A stretch of 64,000 nt of DNA. Origin: JASHPR01 sp963739645. GTDB lineage: Bacteria > Actinomycetota > Actinomycetes > Streptosporangiales > Streptosporangiaceae. Made by a program: the position numbers and the translations under genes. How positions within the stretch are numbered: the first letter of the stretch is position 1; each line of letters opens with the position of its first letter. The DNA lies in contig CAVUBM010000074.1 of the NCBI GenBank assembly GCA_963739645.1, positions 1 to 64,000 of the forward strand, given 5' to 3'. The notes below the pieces were generated by a model. The model saw only the letters and a list, made by a program, of their open reading frames with translations, was not told the DNA's origin and searched no databases. Shown here in pieces: positions 25,424 through 33,543 of this stretch.

Positions 25424-25467
25424 TTCCCAAGCTGATAGTGCGAGTTCGATTCTCGTCCCCCACTCCA
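25424..25467 (+). repeat. tRNA-Gly(CCC) 3' half, attachment-site copy C
   Basis: Matches copies A and B through TTCGATTCTCGTC, then reads CCCCACTCCA in place of ACCCGCTCCA. The acceptor strand has diverged, so this may be the oldest or a different allele. Confidence 0.78.
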
Positions 25468-25578
25468 TGAAGAACCCGCAGGCCAGTGGTGTGCGCCACA
25501 TTCAGCATTTACCGGGTCGAAGCTCCTCAGCCCCGAACGTGCCATTAACCTGCCTGTGAGTCTGGGCATGTGGCCTGC

Positions 25579-26340
25579 TTACATGACCGTGGTCGAATGG
25601 GCTGGTTTCCGGGCCTGGCGTGCTGGCCTGGGCTCTTTGGGGAGGAAAAGGCTGAGCGTCACGACGAAGGCCAGGATCTTTGACACCACGTTCAACGTGA
25701 AGGGGGTCGGGGTCGAGGGGTACGCGAATCCGAACAGGGCCCACGCCGCGAAAACCGCCAGCATCAACGCGAAAGAAAAGAAGGCCGCCTTGGACAGCCG
25801 CACCACCGGAGACAACGTCAGCAGGGACAGCGTGAGGACTTCGATGAGGAACAAGGGTGCGAAGAACAAGACCCGATACAAGGCTGGATGGGGCGGAATC
25901 GGTGGGTAGATTCTGGCCATCACGATGAGATCGAACGGAAACTCGAAGATCATCGGTGCGGCCAGGGCGCCTATAGCAGCGCTCCCTAGCGCAACCCCCC
26001 AACCAAGCGAACTGACGCTGATGATAAGGATGATGACGAAGATGACACCTACGCAACTTAGGGTAACGGGCGTGATGGGATCCACTGGCGGAGCGTGAAA
26101 TACGTGCTCCCGGTGTGCAGCCTTCACGTAGGTAGCCACACACCCCAGAAATACCCCTAACGCCAACCCCCAAGTCACGAACATAAAGGTCGCAGCTGCC
26201 TCGCCGGGCCTTGCTGGCCGGACGGGGAGTGGCAGCCGGGTTGCGGCATACGTCACGCCTCCCGCGGCGGCCAGCAGGACAAAGGCGAGCATTATTTTGG
26301 CGGTGCCGCTATAGCTGACCCACGTACCGTATTGAGTCAC
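25579..26340 (-). CDS. Polytopic membrane protein (hypothetical)
   Basis: A 253-residue protein with about seven hydrophobic segments, such as IMLAFVLLAAAGGVTYAAT, FMFVTWGLALGVFLGCVATY, VGVIFVIILIISVSSLGWGV, VLFFAPLFLIEVLTLSLLTL and FFSFALMLAVFAAWALFGF. An amphipathic loop (FDLIVMARIYPPIPPHPALY) precedes the last helices. No catalytic motif is visible. Codon use is less GC-biased than in neighbours. It is last in a minus-strand cluster after the ICMT-like gene (39 bp gap) and may be co-transcribed. Confidence 0.65.
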   Translation of the reverse strand: MTQYGTWVSYSGTAKIMLAFVLLAAAGGVTYAATRLPLPVRPARPGEAAATFMFVTWGLALGVFLGCVATYVKAAHREHVFHAPPVDPITPVTLSCVGVIFVIILIISVSSLGWGVALGSAAIGALAAPMIFEFPFDLIVMARIYPPIPPHPALYRVLFFAPLFLIEVLTLSLLTLSPVVRLSKAAFFSFALMLAVFAAWALFGFAYPSTPTPFTLNVVSKILAFVVTLSLFLPKEPRPARQARKPAHSTTVM

Positions 26341-26379
26341 GGTCGCGTCTCCTTTATCTTCAGGCGCTAGCGAGCACGC

Positions 26380-26994
26380 CTACATGCTGACCGCCCTGCT
26401 CCTGTTGATCAGGCGCAGGCCGGGTACCAGCCGGGGCACCCGCTGGCGATAGCGCGGATAGTCGCCAGGGAACTCGGCTAGCATGAGCCGTTCCTCGATG
26501 CGGATCTTGATCTCTAGCAGCACGAGGAAAACGGGGAAAGGCACGATCCATCGCCCGCCCCCGGCCACCAGCATGGAGCCGAGCAGCATGCCCAGGATTC
26601 CGGTGTAAATGGGATGCCTGGTGATGCCGTAAGGACCGCCGGTGCGGAGCTGGTGCTTCTGCTTGACCACGGGCGCGCCGCTCCACATGATGCCCAGCAC
26701 GAGCCGGGCCCAGATCGTAAACGCGGTCGCGACCATCAGGAACACCAGCCCCAGGATGCGAGCCACGGGCGCGTGCACGGCCAGGGACTGCCAGTCTGCT
26801 TTGGGCGCTGCGACGGAGATTACGGTCACGATAATCAGGCCGGGCGTGACGGCTGTTCCGAACCGGGAACGCGTCCGTTCCGCCGGGGCCCGCCCCTCGC
26901 TGTAATTCTCAGCCGCGAGCCAGGTCGCCACGAACGCACACCAGCACACGGCGATGCTGATCCCGGCCAGCAGGTTCATCTGGTTCGTCGTCAT
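26380..26994 (-). CDS. Isoprenylcysteine/phospholipid methyltransferase-family membrane protein
   Basis: A 204-residue integral membrane protein of the ICMT/PEMT-like superfamily. The SAM-binding region near the C-terminus reads LRTGGPYGITRHPIYTGILG, followed by hydrophobic helices, then EERLMLAEFPGDYPRYRQRV, a typical motif. Bacterial members methylate lipid-like or small hydrophobic acceptors; the substrate here is unknown. ATG 26994 follows GAGGTG. It starts ten bases after the preceding membrane-protein gene, so the two form an operon with the XRE regulator. Confidence 0.75.
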   Translation of the reverse strand: MTTNQMNLLAGISIAVCWCAFVATWLAAENYSEGRAPAERTRSRFGTAVTPGLIIVTVISVAAPKADWQSLAVHAPVARILGLVFLMVATAFTIWARLVLGIMWSGAPVVKQKHQLRTGGPYGITRHPIYTGILGMLLGSMLVAGGGRWIVPFPVFLVLLEIKIRIEERLMLAEFPGDYPRYRQRVPRLVPGLRLINRSRAVSM

Positions 26995-27004
26995 CTCGGT
27001 CACC

Positions 27005-27463
27005 TCAGCGCTTGACCGGGGATCGCGGCCGCTGCCCGGGATCCTCGTTGTCGTCTGCCGGGTCGTGCTCGGCGGCACCGTAGGTCGACAAGCCGAGCAG
27101 GTAACCAAAGGCAGCGACGGCGAGGATGACCAGGAACGGCCACCACCAGGCAGCCTTGGCCGCGATCGCGACCGTCAGGCCGATGAACGCGGCGATCACA
27201 GCCAGATTGCAGGCCAGGGCCCGCGACCGCAGGCTGAGCACCTCCTGGCGCTCGTCCGCCCGGGACCCGGCCAGCGCGCCCTCGTCGGTGTCCTTCCCGC
27301 CCATCCGGTACCAGGAGACCGCTCGGACGGCCGCGAGGATCACAGCCAGGATCGAGACCCACCACAGCGGGCCGCCGCGCACCAACCACGCGGCGGCGAA
27401 GGCCGCCCCGGCCAGCGCGATTCCCACAGGCTTGCGCAGCCGCGGGGAGATGAATGGCATCAT
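27005..27463 (-). CDS. Membrane protein paired with an XRE regulator
   Basis: A 152-residue protein with four hydrophobic segments in two hairpins (KPVGIALAGAAFAAAWLV, WWVSILAVILAAVRAVSWY, NLAVIAAFIGLTVAIAAKA, PFLVILAVAAFGYLLGL) and a charged cytosolic loop between them. The start overlaps the XRE stop as ATGA, so translation is coupled. Small HTH regulators followed by such two- or four-helix proteins (DUF2178-like) are a recurrent Gram-positive gene pair. The role is unknown; a membrane signal to the regulator is a guess. Confidence 0.7.
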   Translation of the reverse strand: MMPFISPRLRKPVGIALAGAAFAAAWLVRGGPLWWVSILAVILAAVRAVSWYRMGGKDTDEGALAGSRADERQEVLSLRSRALACNLAVIAAFIGLTVAIAAKAAWWWPFLVILAVAAFGYLLGLSTYGAAEHDPADDNEDPGQRPRSPVKR

Positions 27464-27669
27464 GCGCCTGCCTCCTCATCCTCCGGGTCGAACGTCTTGT
27501 CGACCGTCAGATTGAAGAACCGCGCGATGGCGAACGCCAGCGGCAGCGACGGCAGGTACCGGCCGCTTTCGATGGAGATCACCGTCTGCCGCGATACGCC
27601 CAGCGCCGCCGCCAGCTCGGCCTGGGACAGGCCCCGCTGGGTGCGCTGCTCTCGGACCCGGTTCCTCAT
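27460..27669 (-). CDS. Short XRE-family transcriptional regulator
   Basis: 69 residues, essentially one helix-turn-helix: RVREQRTQRGLSQAELAAAL, then GVSRQTVISIESGRYLPSLP, LAFAIARFFNLTVDKTF. This matches the YozG/Xre-like short repressors. Direct repeats upstream, overlapping its own promoter, point to autoregulation. The ATG lies at or next to the predicted transcription start, so the message may be leaderless. Confidence 0.85.
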   Translation of the reverse strand: MRNRVREQRTQRGLSQAELAAALGVSRQTVISIESGRYLPSLPLAFAIARFFNLTVDKTFDPEDEEAGA

Positions 27670-27671
27670 GA

Positions 27672-27717
27672 TGTCAAGGTACCTTTACTCCCGCCTCATG
27701 TCAAGCGACCTTTACTC
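27672..27717 (-). promoter_or_regulatory. Direct-repeat operator and promoter of the XRE operon
   Basis: On the minus strand GAGTAAAGGTCGCTTGACA and GAGTAAAGGTACCTTGACA repeat at a 27-bp pitch. The first repeat supplies a TTGACA (27699-27704); 17 bases later, inside the second repeat, TACCTT (27676-27681) serves as a -10. A repressor on these repeats would cover the promoter. Confidence 0.6.
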
Positions 27718-27823
27718 ACACACCTGACTACCACGTTCCGGGGAAAGGGATCTCTCACAGCTCTCTCAGGGTCTGCGGGACGACACCGGACTCAGGCACC
27801 AATGCCGGATACGCGCTGGACTC

Positions 27824-27892
27824 TGACCTGCGGTTACGGATTCCGACGCACTGGCCGGACGCGCTGCATTGATCGACGGATCACATGGTCGC
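27824..27892. repeat. Dispersed repeat R3, copy 2
   Basis: About 70 bp similar to 20541-20610, in the same orientation. Confidence 0.5.
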
Positions 27893-28083
27893 TAGCGACA
27901 AGCTGTGCCCGCACTCTTGTTCATCACCGACGTGTCGCCCAGACTCTGAGGGCATCCCTGGCTCCCGGCCAGCCAGTACCACCTCTCCGCAGCGAACCGC
28001 TGGCGTACCTGGTCCCATTCCAGGGGTTCGGTGCCGGGCGCGGCGTCGGAGGTGATGACCGCGGCGTCCATGTGTTCAGGCAT
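27892..28083 (-). pseudogene. N-terminal fragment of a PNPOx/F420-type oxidoreductase
   Basis: The first 40 residues end with GTEPLEWDQVRQRFAAERWY, WLAG, which resembles the start of actinobacterial pyridoxamine-phosphate-oxidase-fold proteins (pattern W-E-R-L-x-x-A-R-x-Y-W-L-A). The expected barrel does not follow. Probably a truncated gene ending at or near repeat R3. Confidence 0.4.
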
Positions 28084-28301
28084 CGCTGGCTTCGGGGCGG
28101 AGGTCGTTTGCGGCGCGGCCGGAGCCGTCCATGGAGATGTTCAGCTTGGTCACGTCCACCGTGATTGGTCCTGTCCAGCTCCCCAGCCACGGCCGCCATT
28201 ACCCCGGGTCCGCGATCCGCGGGTCGGTGGCCTGCATAAGGGGTGATCTGGCAGAGCCTAGTCTTAGCCTTCCAAACCTCGGCCGGGGTGAGACGACTCG
28301 G

Positions 28302-28610
28302 TCAGTCGGCACTTCGTTGAAGCTGCCACGCTGCTTCGAGGGCATCCTCGATCGCGCCCGCGTCGCCGCCGGCGAGGTCAGCGACAACCATCATGTGCTT
28401 GAGATACCGGGCCGGGACGCTGAAGGTTGCGGGGAACTGGCGCAGTATCGAGTCGCGAAAGTCGAAATCGGCCCGGATCACCACGTGAACGTCGTCCAGC
28501 TGGCGTGCGACCAGCCTGCCGTGATACCGCCACTCGGCCAGCCCGTCCCGGGCCGTGCGGCGCACTCCGGTCAGGGCCTCGGCCAGGTGAGCGACACCAT
28601 CCACGTCCAT
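28302..28610 (-). CDS. MmcQ/YjbR-family protein
   Basis: A 102-residue small alpha/beta protein. Matching features are VAHLAEALTGVRRTARDGLA, EWRYHGRLVARQLDDVHVVI, FRDSILRQFPATFSVPARYL and the terminal AIEDALEAAWQLQ helix. YjbR-like proteins have a double-wing fold and poorly known roles; DNA binding has been proposed. GTG/ATG 28610 starts the first helix. No operon partners. Confidence 0.65.
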   Translation of the reverse strand: MDVDGVAHLAEALTGVRRTARDGLAEWRYHGRLVARQLDDVHVVIRADFDFRDSILRQFPATFSVPARYLKHMMVVADLAGGDAGAIEDALEAAWQLQRSAD

Positions 28611-29107
28611 TAACGCGGCTTCCCTGCTTCCCCTGAATCACGATCACCGGCGTAAGCATCGTAGGGCGGCTGAACGGTGAACCCGTGAACCGGGCTCTTG
28701 GCACTTCGTAACCATGGCGAAACGCCAGCCGGCCCAGCCCCGGCCAGAATGGTTGTATCGCAGGTCAGCACAGGTCCGCCAAGGTTTGTGCGGTCGAGCA
28801 TGGCCCAGCTTGCGCCAAGCGTAGACAGTGAGACCTGAACCAGGGAACCAGCCCGCACTCATCCGCCGACCCGGAGCCCGTCGCGGGCCGATGGGCCTGA
28901 CCAGTACCACCAGTTCCGAGACGTCCACCATGCCGGAGCCGGTGCTGCACTCGTTCAGTTCCGAACGGGAAGTGGCCCTCAAGATCCCGCCCGACGCGAG
29001 TGATCCCCATTTCCGGGCGATTGGCGCCTACATGCCCCCGAACGACGCGCCACCCACGAAGCAGTGACCCGACCGGCTCGCGGACGACGCTCCTGAAGGT
29101 GGCGAGG
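28611..29107. other. Region without a supported gene
   Basis: About 500 bases with several short frames on both strands, none with a convincing start or recognised protein. Confidence 0.35.
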
Positions 29108-30016
29108 TTATCCCGTGAAGGGAGCAGCCAGGGCGAGGACGTCAGCGAGTCGCTGGCGAAGGGCTTCGTGGTGACGCAGCAGCACCGGGGTACCGTCGCT
29201 CCATCCTGGCCGAATCCCGCGGTCTGCCAGAAGGTAAAGAACGCGCAGAGTACGCATTGTGTTGGAGGCGAATGGCGGCACGGGGCCGGGTTCTCCCACA
29301 TCGAACTCGGCCGCGATCGGATCGAGCCATCGCACAGCATCCGCCTCGGACAGTTCGCTCCTGGTCAGCGTCTGGCCGACAGCGAACGCGAGCCTGTCGT
29401 CCTCTTGATGAGCGAAAACGTAGCCAGTGCGGGCAAGCAGGCGAGCGGTTGCCAGGTCGAGCAACGGCGCGGGATCGACGTGCGGTGACAGGCCAAATGC
29501 GCGAAGCAGGTCGGCGCCGTGGGCGACTGCGTGCAGCCAGCCGAGTTCTGGATCATAGCCGCGGAGATCGGTCTCGGCGGGGTACCACTTGGCGAACGCG
29601 GCCAGCCAGGCGGGCTGGTAGTCACCCTGACCGATGATCGCCGCAAGAATCAACGGCGCGAAGGTGCGAGCCTGGATCTCCGGGTCGTCGAACCACGAAG
29701 TCATCTTGTCGCCGAGGGCACGACGCTCTGCTGGGTGCAGGCCCGGGATCCAGCTAACGAACAAGGCGTAGGCCTGCTCATCTCGTAGTACAGGATCAGG
29801 GGAGCGCAGTGCTTCGCACAGTTCGGCGAGTACACCGGACCGCGAGGTCTCATCCGGCAGCAAGGCGCCGCTGTCGATCACCTTCCGCCAGTCGGTCACG
29901 GCGAAATGGTAACTCCCGGGATCCTCGCCGACCTGCGTCACTGGAGCAACCGGAACCGGTGCCTGGATTGTCAGGCCGTTGTAAGCCCGGCGCGAAATCA
30001 GCGGCCATGAGGGCAT
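29108..30016 (-). CDS. DUF2785 domain-containing protein
   Basis: A 302-residue all-helical protein. Diagnostic stretches are LAELCEALRSPDPVLRDEQA, YALFVSWIPGL, FAPLILAAIIGQGDYQPAWL, DLRGYDPELGWLHAVAHGAD and a C-terminal DGTPVLLRHHEALRQRL. The HAVAHGADLL element, a His-rich helix, is the most conserved part of DUF2785. No biochemical function is established. Its ATG lies only 20 bp from the start of a divergent methyltransferase gene, so the promoters must overlap the coding starts. Confidence 0.75.
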   Translation of the reverse strand: MPSWPLISRRAYNGLTIQAPVPVAPVTQVGEDPGSYHFAVTDWRKVIDSGALLPDETSRSGVLAELCEALRSPDPVLRDEQAYALFVSWIPGLHPAERRALGDKMTSWFDDPEIQARTFAPLILAAIIGQGDYQPAWLAAFAKWYPAETDLRGYDPELGWLHAVAHGADLLRAFGLSPHVDPAPLLDLATARLLARTGYVFAHQEDDRLAFAVGQTLTRSELSEADAVRWLDPIAAEFDVGEPGPVPPFASNTMRTLRVLYLLADRGIRPGWSDGTPVLLRHHEALRQRLADVLALAAPFTG

Positions 30017-30036
30017 TCGGAAGCGATCGTTGTTTT

Positions 30037-30864
30037 ATGCCAGCGCAACCGGAAGACCAGCCACAATCAGGTTCAGCAGGGGTCGAGCCGCATCGGCACC
30101 GGGATGTGGCGGAGTCGTTCGGCTCGGACGCCGAACGCTACGACCGGGCCCGCCCCAGCTATCCCGGTGCCCTGGTGGAGCGCATCGTCGCCGCCAGCCC
30201 CGGGCCCGATGTTCTCGATGTCGGCTGCGGCACCGGCATCGCCGCCCGGCTCTTCCAGGCGACCGGGTGCGGGGTGCTCGGGGTCGAGCCGGACGCCCGC
30301 ATGGCCGACCTGGCCCGGCAGAGCGGGGTCGACGTCGAGGTGGCGAAGTTCGAAGACTGGGACCCCGCAGGCCGGCAATTCGACGCGGTGATCGCCGCGC
30401 AGGCCTGGCACTGGGTGGACCCGGTTGCGGGAGCGGCCGCGGCGGCGCGGGCGCTGCGTCCCGGCGGGCGGCTGGCACTGTTCTGGAACGCGGTCCAGCC
30501 CCCGCCCGACCTGGGGGAAGCCTTCGGCGGTGTCTACCGCCAGGTGCAGCCTGGCCTGCCGTTCAATCCCTGGACGATGTCCGCCATCGACGCGTACCTG
30601 ACGATGTGCGGTACGGCGGCGAACGGGCTGCGGCAGGCGGGGGCGTTCGGCGAACCGGAACAGTGGCTGTTCGACTGGGACCGTCCCTACACCCGTGACG
30701 AGTGGCTGGAACTGGTGCCCACCATCGGCGGCCACAGCCGGATCCCGCCCGCCAAGCTGCAGGAGCTGCTGACCGGCATCGGGGCCGCCATCGACGCGGT
30801 GGGGGGCGGTTTCACGGCGCACTACACCACGGTGGCGGTCACGGCGGCGCGGACAGTGCCGTGA
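30037..30864 (+). CDS. Class I SAM-dependent methyltransferase
   Basis: About 275 residues. Motif I is PDVLDVGCGTGIAARLF, motif II contains VLGVEPDARMADLA, and motif IV lies near FDAVIAAQAWHWVDPV, with the acidic and aromatic residues usual for Methyltransf_11/25 proteins. N-terminal AESFGSDAERYDRARPSYPG is typical of small-molecule methyltransferases. ATG 30037 is preferred although the frame is open further upstream, because upstream sequence is antisense to the DUF2785 gene. Its stop overlaps the GTG of the GNAT gene, so the two are translationally coupled. Confidence 0.8.
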   Translation: MPAQPEDQPQSGSAGVEPHRHRDVAESFGSDAERYDRARPSYPGALVERIVAASPGPDVLDVGCGTGIAARLFQATGCGVLGVEPDARMADLARQSGVDVEVAKFEDWDPAGRQFDAVIAAQAWHWVDPVAGAAAAARALRPGGRLALFWNAVQPPPDLGEAFGGVYRQVQPGLPFNPWTMSAIDAYLTMCGTAANGLRQAGAFGEPEQWLFDWDRPYTRDEWLELVPTIGGHSRIPPAKLQELLTGIGAAIDAVGGGFTAHYTTVAVTAARTVP

Positions 30865-31472
30865 CCAGTCAGTCGGCCCCGGATTTCGCGGTTAAGCCCA
30901 CTCTGATCGGCGACCGGGCCATGCTGCGCCCGTTCATTGTGGAGCAGGACGTCGCGGCGCTGCGCGAGATGCTGCGGGATCCTGAGGCGCTCAAGCTGAC
31001 GGGCAGCTCCCACGGTCCCGCCGAGGTTCCCGCGTGGGACGACACGGCCGAGACGACGTTCCTGGGCTGGTACCGCACCCGGAACCAGCAGCCGGACCGG
31101 CTTGACCTGGCCGTCGTGGACCGGGCCAGCGGTCAGTGCGTGGGCGAGGCCGTGCTCAACGACTGGAACAGGGGCAACCGCAGCTGCGGCTTCCGCACGA
31201 TCCTGGACGCCCGCGGCCGGGACCGAGGCCTCGGCACGGAGTCTGTGCGGATGATCGTCGGCTACGGCTTCGAGCAACTGGGCTTGCACCGGATCTCGCT
31301 GGAGGTCTACTCCTTCAACCCGCGCGCACGGCATGTCTACGACAAGGTCGGCTTCGTGGCCGAGGGCGTGCTCCGCGACGCGCTGCGCTGGGAAGATCGG
31401 TGGATCGACGCCATCGTGATGTCGATGCTCGCCCCGGAATGGAGCCGGCACCGTGGTCACCCGAAGGTCTAG
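30861..31472 (+). CDS. GNAT-family acetyltransferase (RimJ/RimL type)
   Basis: A 203-residue protein from GTG 30861, overlapping the preceding stop as GTGA. Typical features: RAMLRPFIVEQDVAALREML, FLGWYRTRNQQ, VGEAVLNDWNRGNRSCGFRT, the acetyl-CoA loop ARGRDRGLGTESVRMIVGYG and HRISLEVYSFNPRARHVYDK. This is the RimJ/RimL-like type that acetylates protein N-termini, aminoglycosides or metabolites. Coupling with a methyltransferase suggests a shared modification pathway, but this is inferred only from gene order. Confidence 0.82.
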   Translation: MTSQSAPDFAVKPTLIGDRAMLRPFIVEQDVAALREMLRDPEALKLTGSSHGPAEVPAWDDTAETTFLGWYRTRNQQPDRLDLAVVDRASGQCVGEAVLNDWNRGNRSCGFRTILDARGRDRGLGTESVRMIVGYGFEQLGLHRISLEVYSFNPRARHVYDKVGFVAEGVLRDALRWEDRWIDAIVMSMLAPEWSRHRGHPKV

Positions 31473-31571
31473 GCGGCCGTGCCGGTTACGAGCCGCGCCC
31501 GAGTCCGGTCGGCCGCGGTCATGGCCCAGCCGTCGCGGTCGGCGAACCGCGAGCGGCAGCACGTTACGTGC

Positions 31572-32399
31572 TCACAGGAAGTTGTTCGGCCAGATCATCG
31601 TCCGCCACATGTGCGCGACCGGGGATCCGTCGAACCCGAGCCCCTCGGCCGGCTGCTGGAAGTTCCGGCCCACCACGTCCTCGAAGTCGTCGTAGTCGAC
31701 GACGACGGCGGGATCGAAGGAGTAGATGTCGTTGATGGTGACCAGGCGCGATGTCATGTACCAGCGATGCCGGCGTGCCGCCTGGTGCTCCCGGCGCAGG
31801 TAGTCAGGCGGGCTGTAGTCAGGCCCGAAGTAGTCGATGTAGGCCTCGGGATAGGTGTAGCCCACCGACTCGTCCGCGAAGTAGCGGAGTGCCTCGTGCT
31901 TCTCGATGGCCCAGGCGACTTCCTCATCGACATACGGGGCGACCATCTGCGCGCCCCAGTAGCCATGATTGGCCGATAGCAGCCCAGCGATGGCGATGTC
32001 GTGCAGCAGGCACGCCATGATCACCTTCTCGTCGAGGCCGTTCAGCCTGGCCACCCTGGCGCTCTGCAGCAGGTGCGTTCTGGCGATCTTGCTGAAGCGC
32101 AGCAGGAAGAAGTCCCTCAGCGTGGGTCGCTCGGGCATCGTCGGCAGGGCGGGGTTATGACCCATCATGAAAACTGTGTCGGGATGCCTGGCTTCGGCCA
32201 GCAGCGCGCCCTGGTAGGCGCGGGCGGGCGTGCCCATAACCGCGGCGGCCGGCGGCATGATGATGCGGCGTCTGCGGTCGACGGCGTCGTCCAGGGGCTC
32301 GCGGATCCAGTTCGACAGGCCCGCGTCTCGCAGGGACGCCGGCAGCTCGTGCGGAAGCACGCGGCTCGAGGGGTGCCGTGCCTCTGTGGCCTCAGACAT
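31572..32399 (-). CDS. HD-domain metalloprotein
   Basis: A 275-residue protein with an HD-type metal site: ARTHLLQSARVARLNG, MACLLHDIAIAGLLSANHGY, AWAIEKHEALRYF and a late Asp in VVVDYDDFEDVVG. These can supply the His/HD/His/His/Asp ligands of HD hydrolases or of HD-fold diiron oxygenases (PhnZ/MIOX-like). There is no GGDEF or RelA/SpoT context. It is divergent from a THI5-like binding protein, so action on a nitrogenous or phosphonate-like small molecule is plausible but unproven. Confidence 0.7.
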   Translation of the reverse strand: MSEATEARHPSSRVLPHELPASLRDAGLSNWIREPLDDAVDRRRRIIMPPAAAVMGTPARAYQGALLAEARHPDTVFMMGHNPALPTMPERPTLRDFFLLRFSKIARTHLLQSARVARLNGLDEKVIMACLLHDIAIAGLLSANHGYWGAQMVAPYVDEEVAWAIEKHEALRYFADESVGYTYPEAYIDYFGPDYSPPDYLRREHQAARRHRWYMTSRLVTINDIYSFDPAVVVDYDDFEDVVGRNFQQPAEGLGFDGSPVAHMWRTMIWPNNFL

Positions 32400-32604
32400 G
32401 CAACCACGTCCTTTCTGGGCCCGCTGCCGCGCCGCCCGGACGCCCGGCCCAGTTTCGCCAGCCAGCCCTTTCTGGCGACTCTAAGGGATCCGAAATCTGA
32501 GACTACGGATCAGTTTCGGAATTTGTATTCGAATATGAGCGGTTGCCTTGACCATATCTTGGACTCGGGCTACTTTGGCGCTGAATGCCCTTTGGAGGTG
32601 GCGG

Positions 32605-33477
32605 ATGGCGCTCAAGATCATGCCGCATGGCCGGCTGCAGGAATGGGTCGCTGACGAGAAGGGCTACTTCACTGCCGAGGGCCTTGAGTACAGCATCGTG
32701 ACCGGCGGGGACTACGGCATTCACCAGACCCGCCGTAACGACGCCGGGGAGATAAAGACCGGCGCTTTCGAGACGTTCGAGGCGGGCCGCGACGGCGCAA
32801 ACGTGAGCTGCGCGTGCCACTGGGCCACGAACGCCGCCGCGAGCGGGGGATCAGGTCAGCTCGTGACGACGGCCTACTCGGTGGCGCCCTGCGCCATCGT
32901 CGTCCCGCCCGAATCGCAGGTCCGCCGTCCCGAGGACCTGGCCGGGACGGCGATCGGGGTTGGCTACCACTCCGGGAGCCACTTCACCACGCTGCAGGCC
33001 CTGGAGAATGTGCTCGCGCCCGATCAGATCGAGCTCAGCTTCCAGGGCCCTCCCAACGAGCGGCTGGACGCCCTGCTGGAGCGGCAGGTCCCGGCGGCCA
33101 CGGTATTTGGTGTGCCGCTCTACATCGCCGAGGCCTTCGGGTTCCGCACGGTGGTCGATGCCACCTTCATGATCGGGTTCCTGGTGACCGGGCTCGGCGT
33201 CGGCCCGGATGACGTGGAGAAGTACCTGGCCGCGCTGCGGCGCGCGCAGATGGAAATCGACCTGCACCCGGAGCTTTACAAGCACTACCACCTGCGGGTC
33301 GTGCCGGAGAAATACCGCGACCAGGTCGACGTACGGACCTTCGGCACCGGCGAGCGCATTGTCTTTCTTCCGTACACCAGGGAAGTCTTCGCCGCGACCC
33401 AGCAGTGGACGCAGGCCCGCAAGCTGTTCCCGGAGCAGCAGTTCTCCCTGGGGTACGACGAGGCCGCCCTGGTCTGA
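32605..33477 (+). CDS. THI5/NMT1-like substrate-binding-fold protein without signal peptide
   Basis: A 290-residue periplasmic-binding-protein fold of the SsuA/THI5 type: IMPHGRLQEWVADEKGYFTA, GLEYSIVTGGDYGIH, EDLAGTAIGVGYHSGSHFTT, ERLDALLERQVPAATVFGVP and VTGLGVGPDDVEKYLAALRR. ATG 32605 follows GGAGGTGG and is the first in-frame ATG of the conserved part. No signal peptide or lipobox exists, so the protein should be cytosolic, unlike an ABC transporter component. THI5-like cytosolic members can be enzymes. No permease or ATPase gene is adjacent; the HD-domain gene is divergent 205 bp away. Confidence 0.75.
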   Translation: MALKIMPHGRLQEWVADEKGYFTAEGLEYSIVTGGDYGIHQTRRNDAGEIKTGAFETFEAGRDGANVSCACHWATNAAASGGSGQLVTTAYSVAPCAIVVPPESQVRRPEDLAGTAIGVGYHSGSHFTTLQALENVLAPDQIELSFQGPPNERLDALLERQVPAATVFGVPLYIAEAFGFRTVVDATFMIGFLVTGLGVGPDDVEKYLAALRRAQMEIDLHPELYKHYHLRVVPEKYRDQVDVRTFGTGERIVFLPYTREVFAATQQWTQARKLFPEQQFSLGYDEAALV

Positions 33478-33543
33478 GGCGCGGGGTGGACCGCCCTTCC
33501 GCCAGGTGCGCAACGGCCCTGAACCGTCAGCGCCCGGCGCGGA

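Noticed and set aside
28084..28301. Short minus-strand stretch VDVTKLNISMDG resembling a dihydrofolate-reductase start
   Set aside because: Too short to assign and followed by a stop soon after; not distinguishable from chance.
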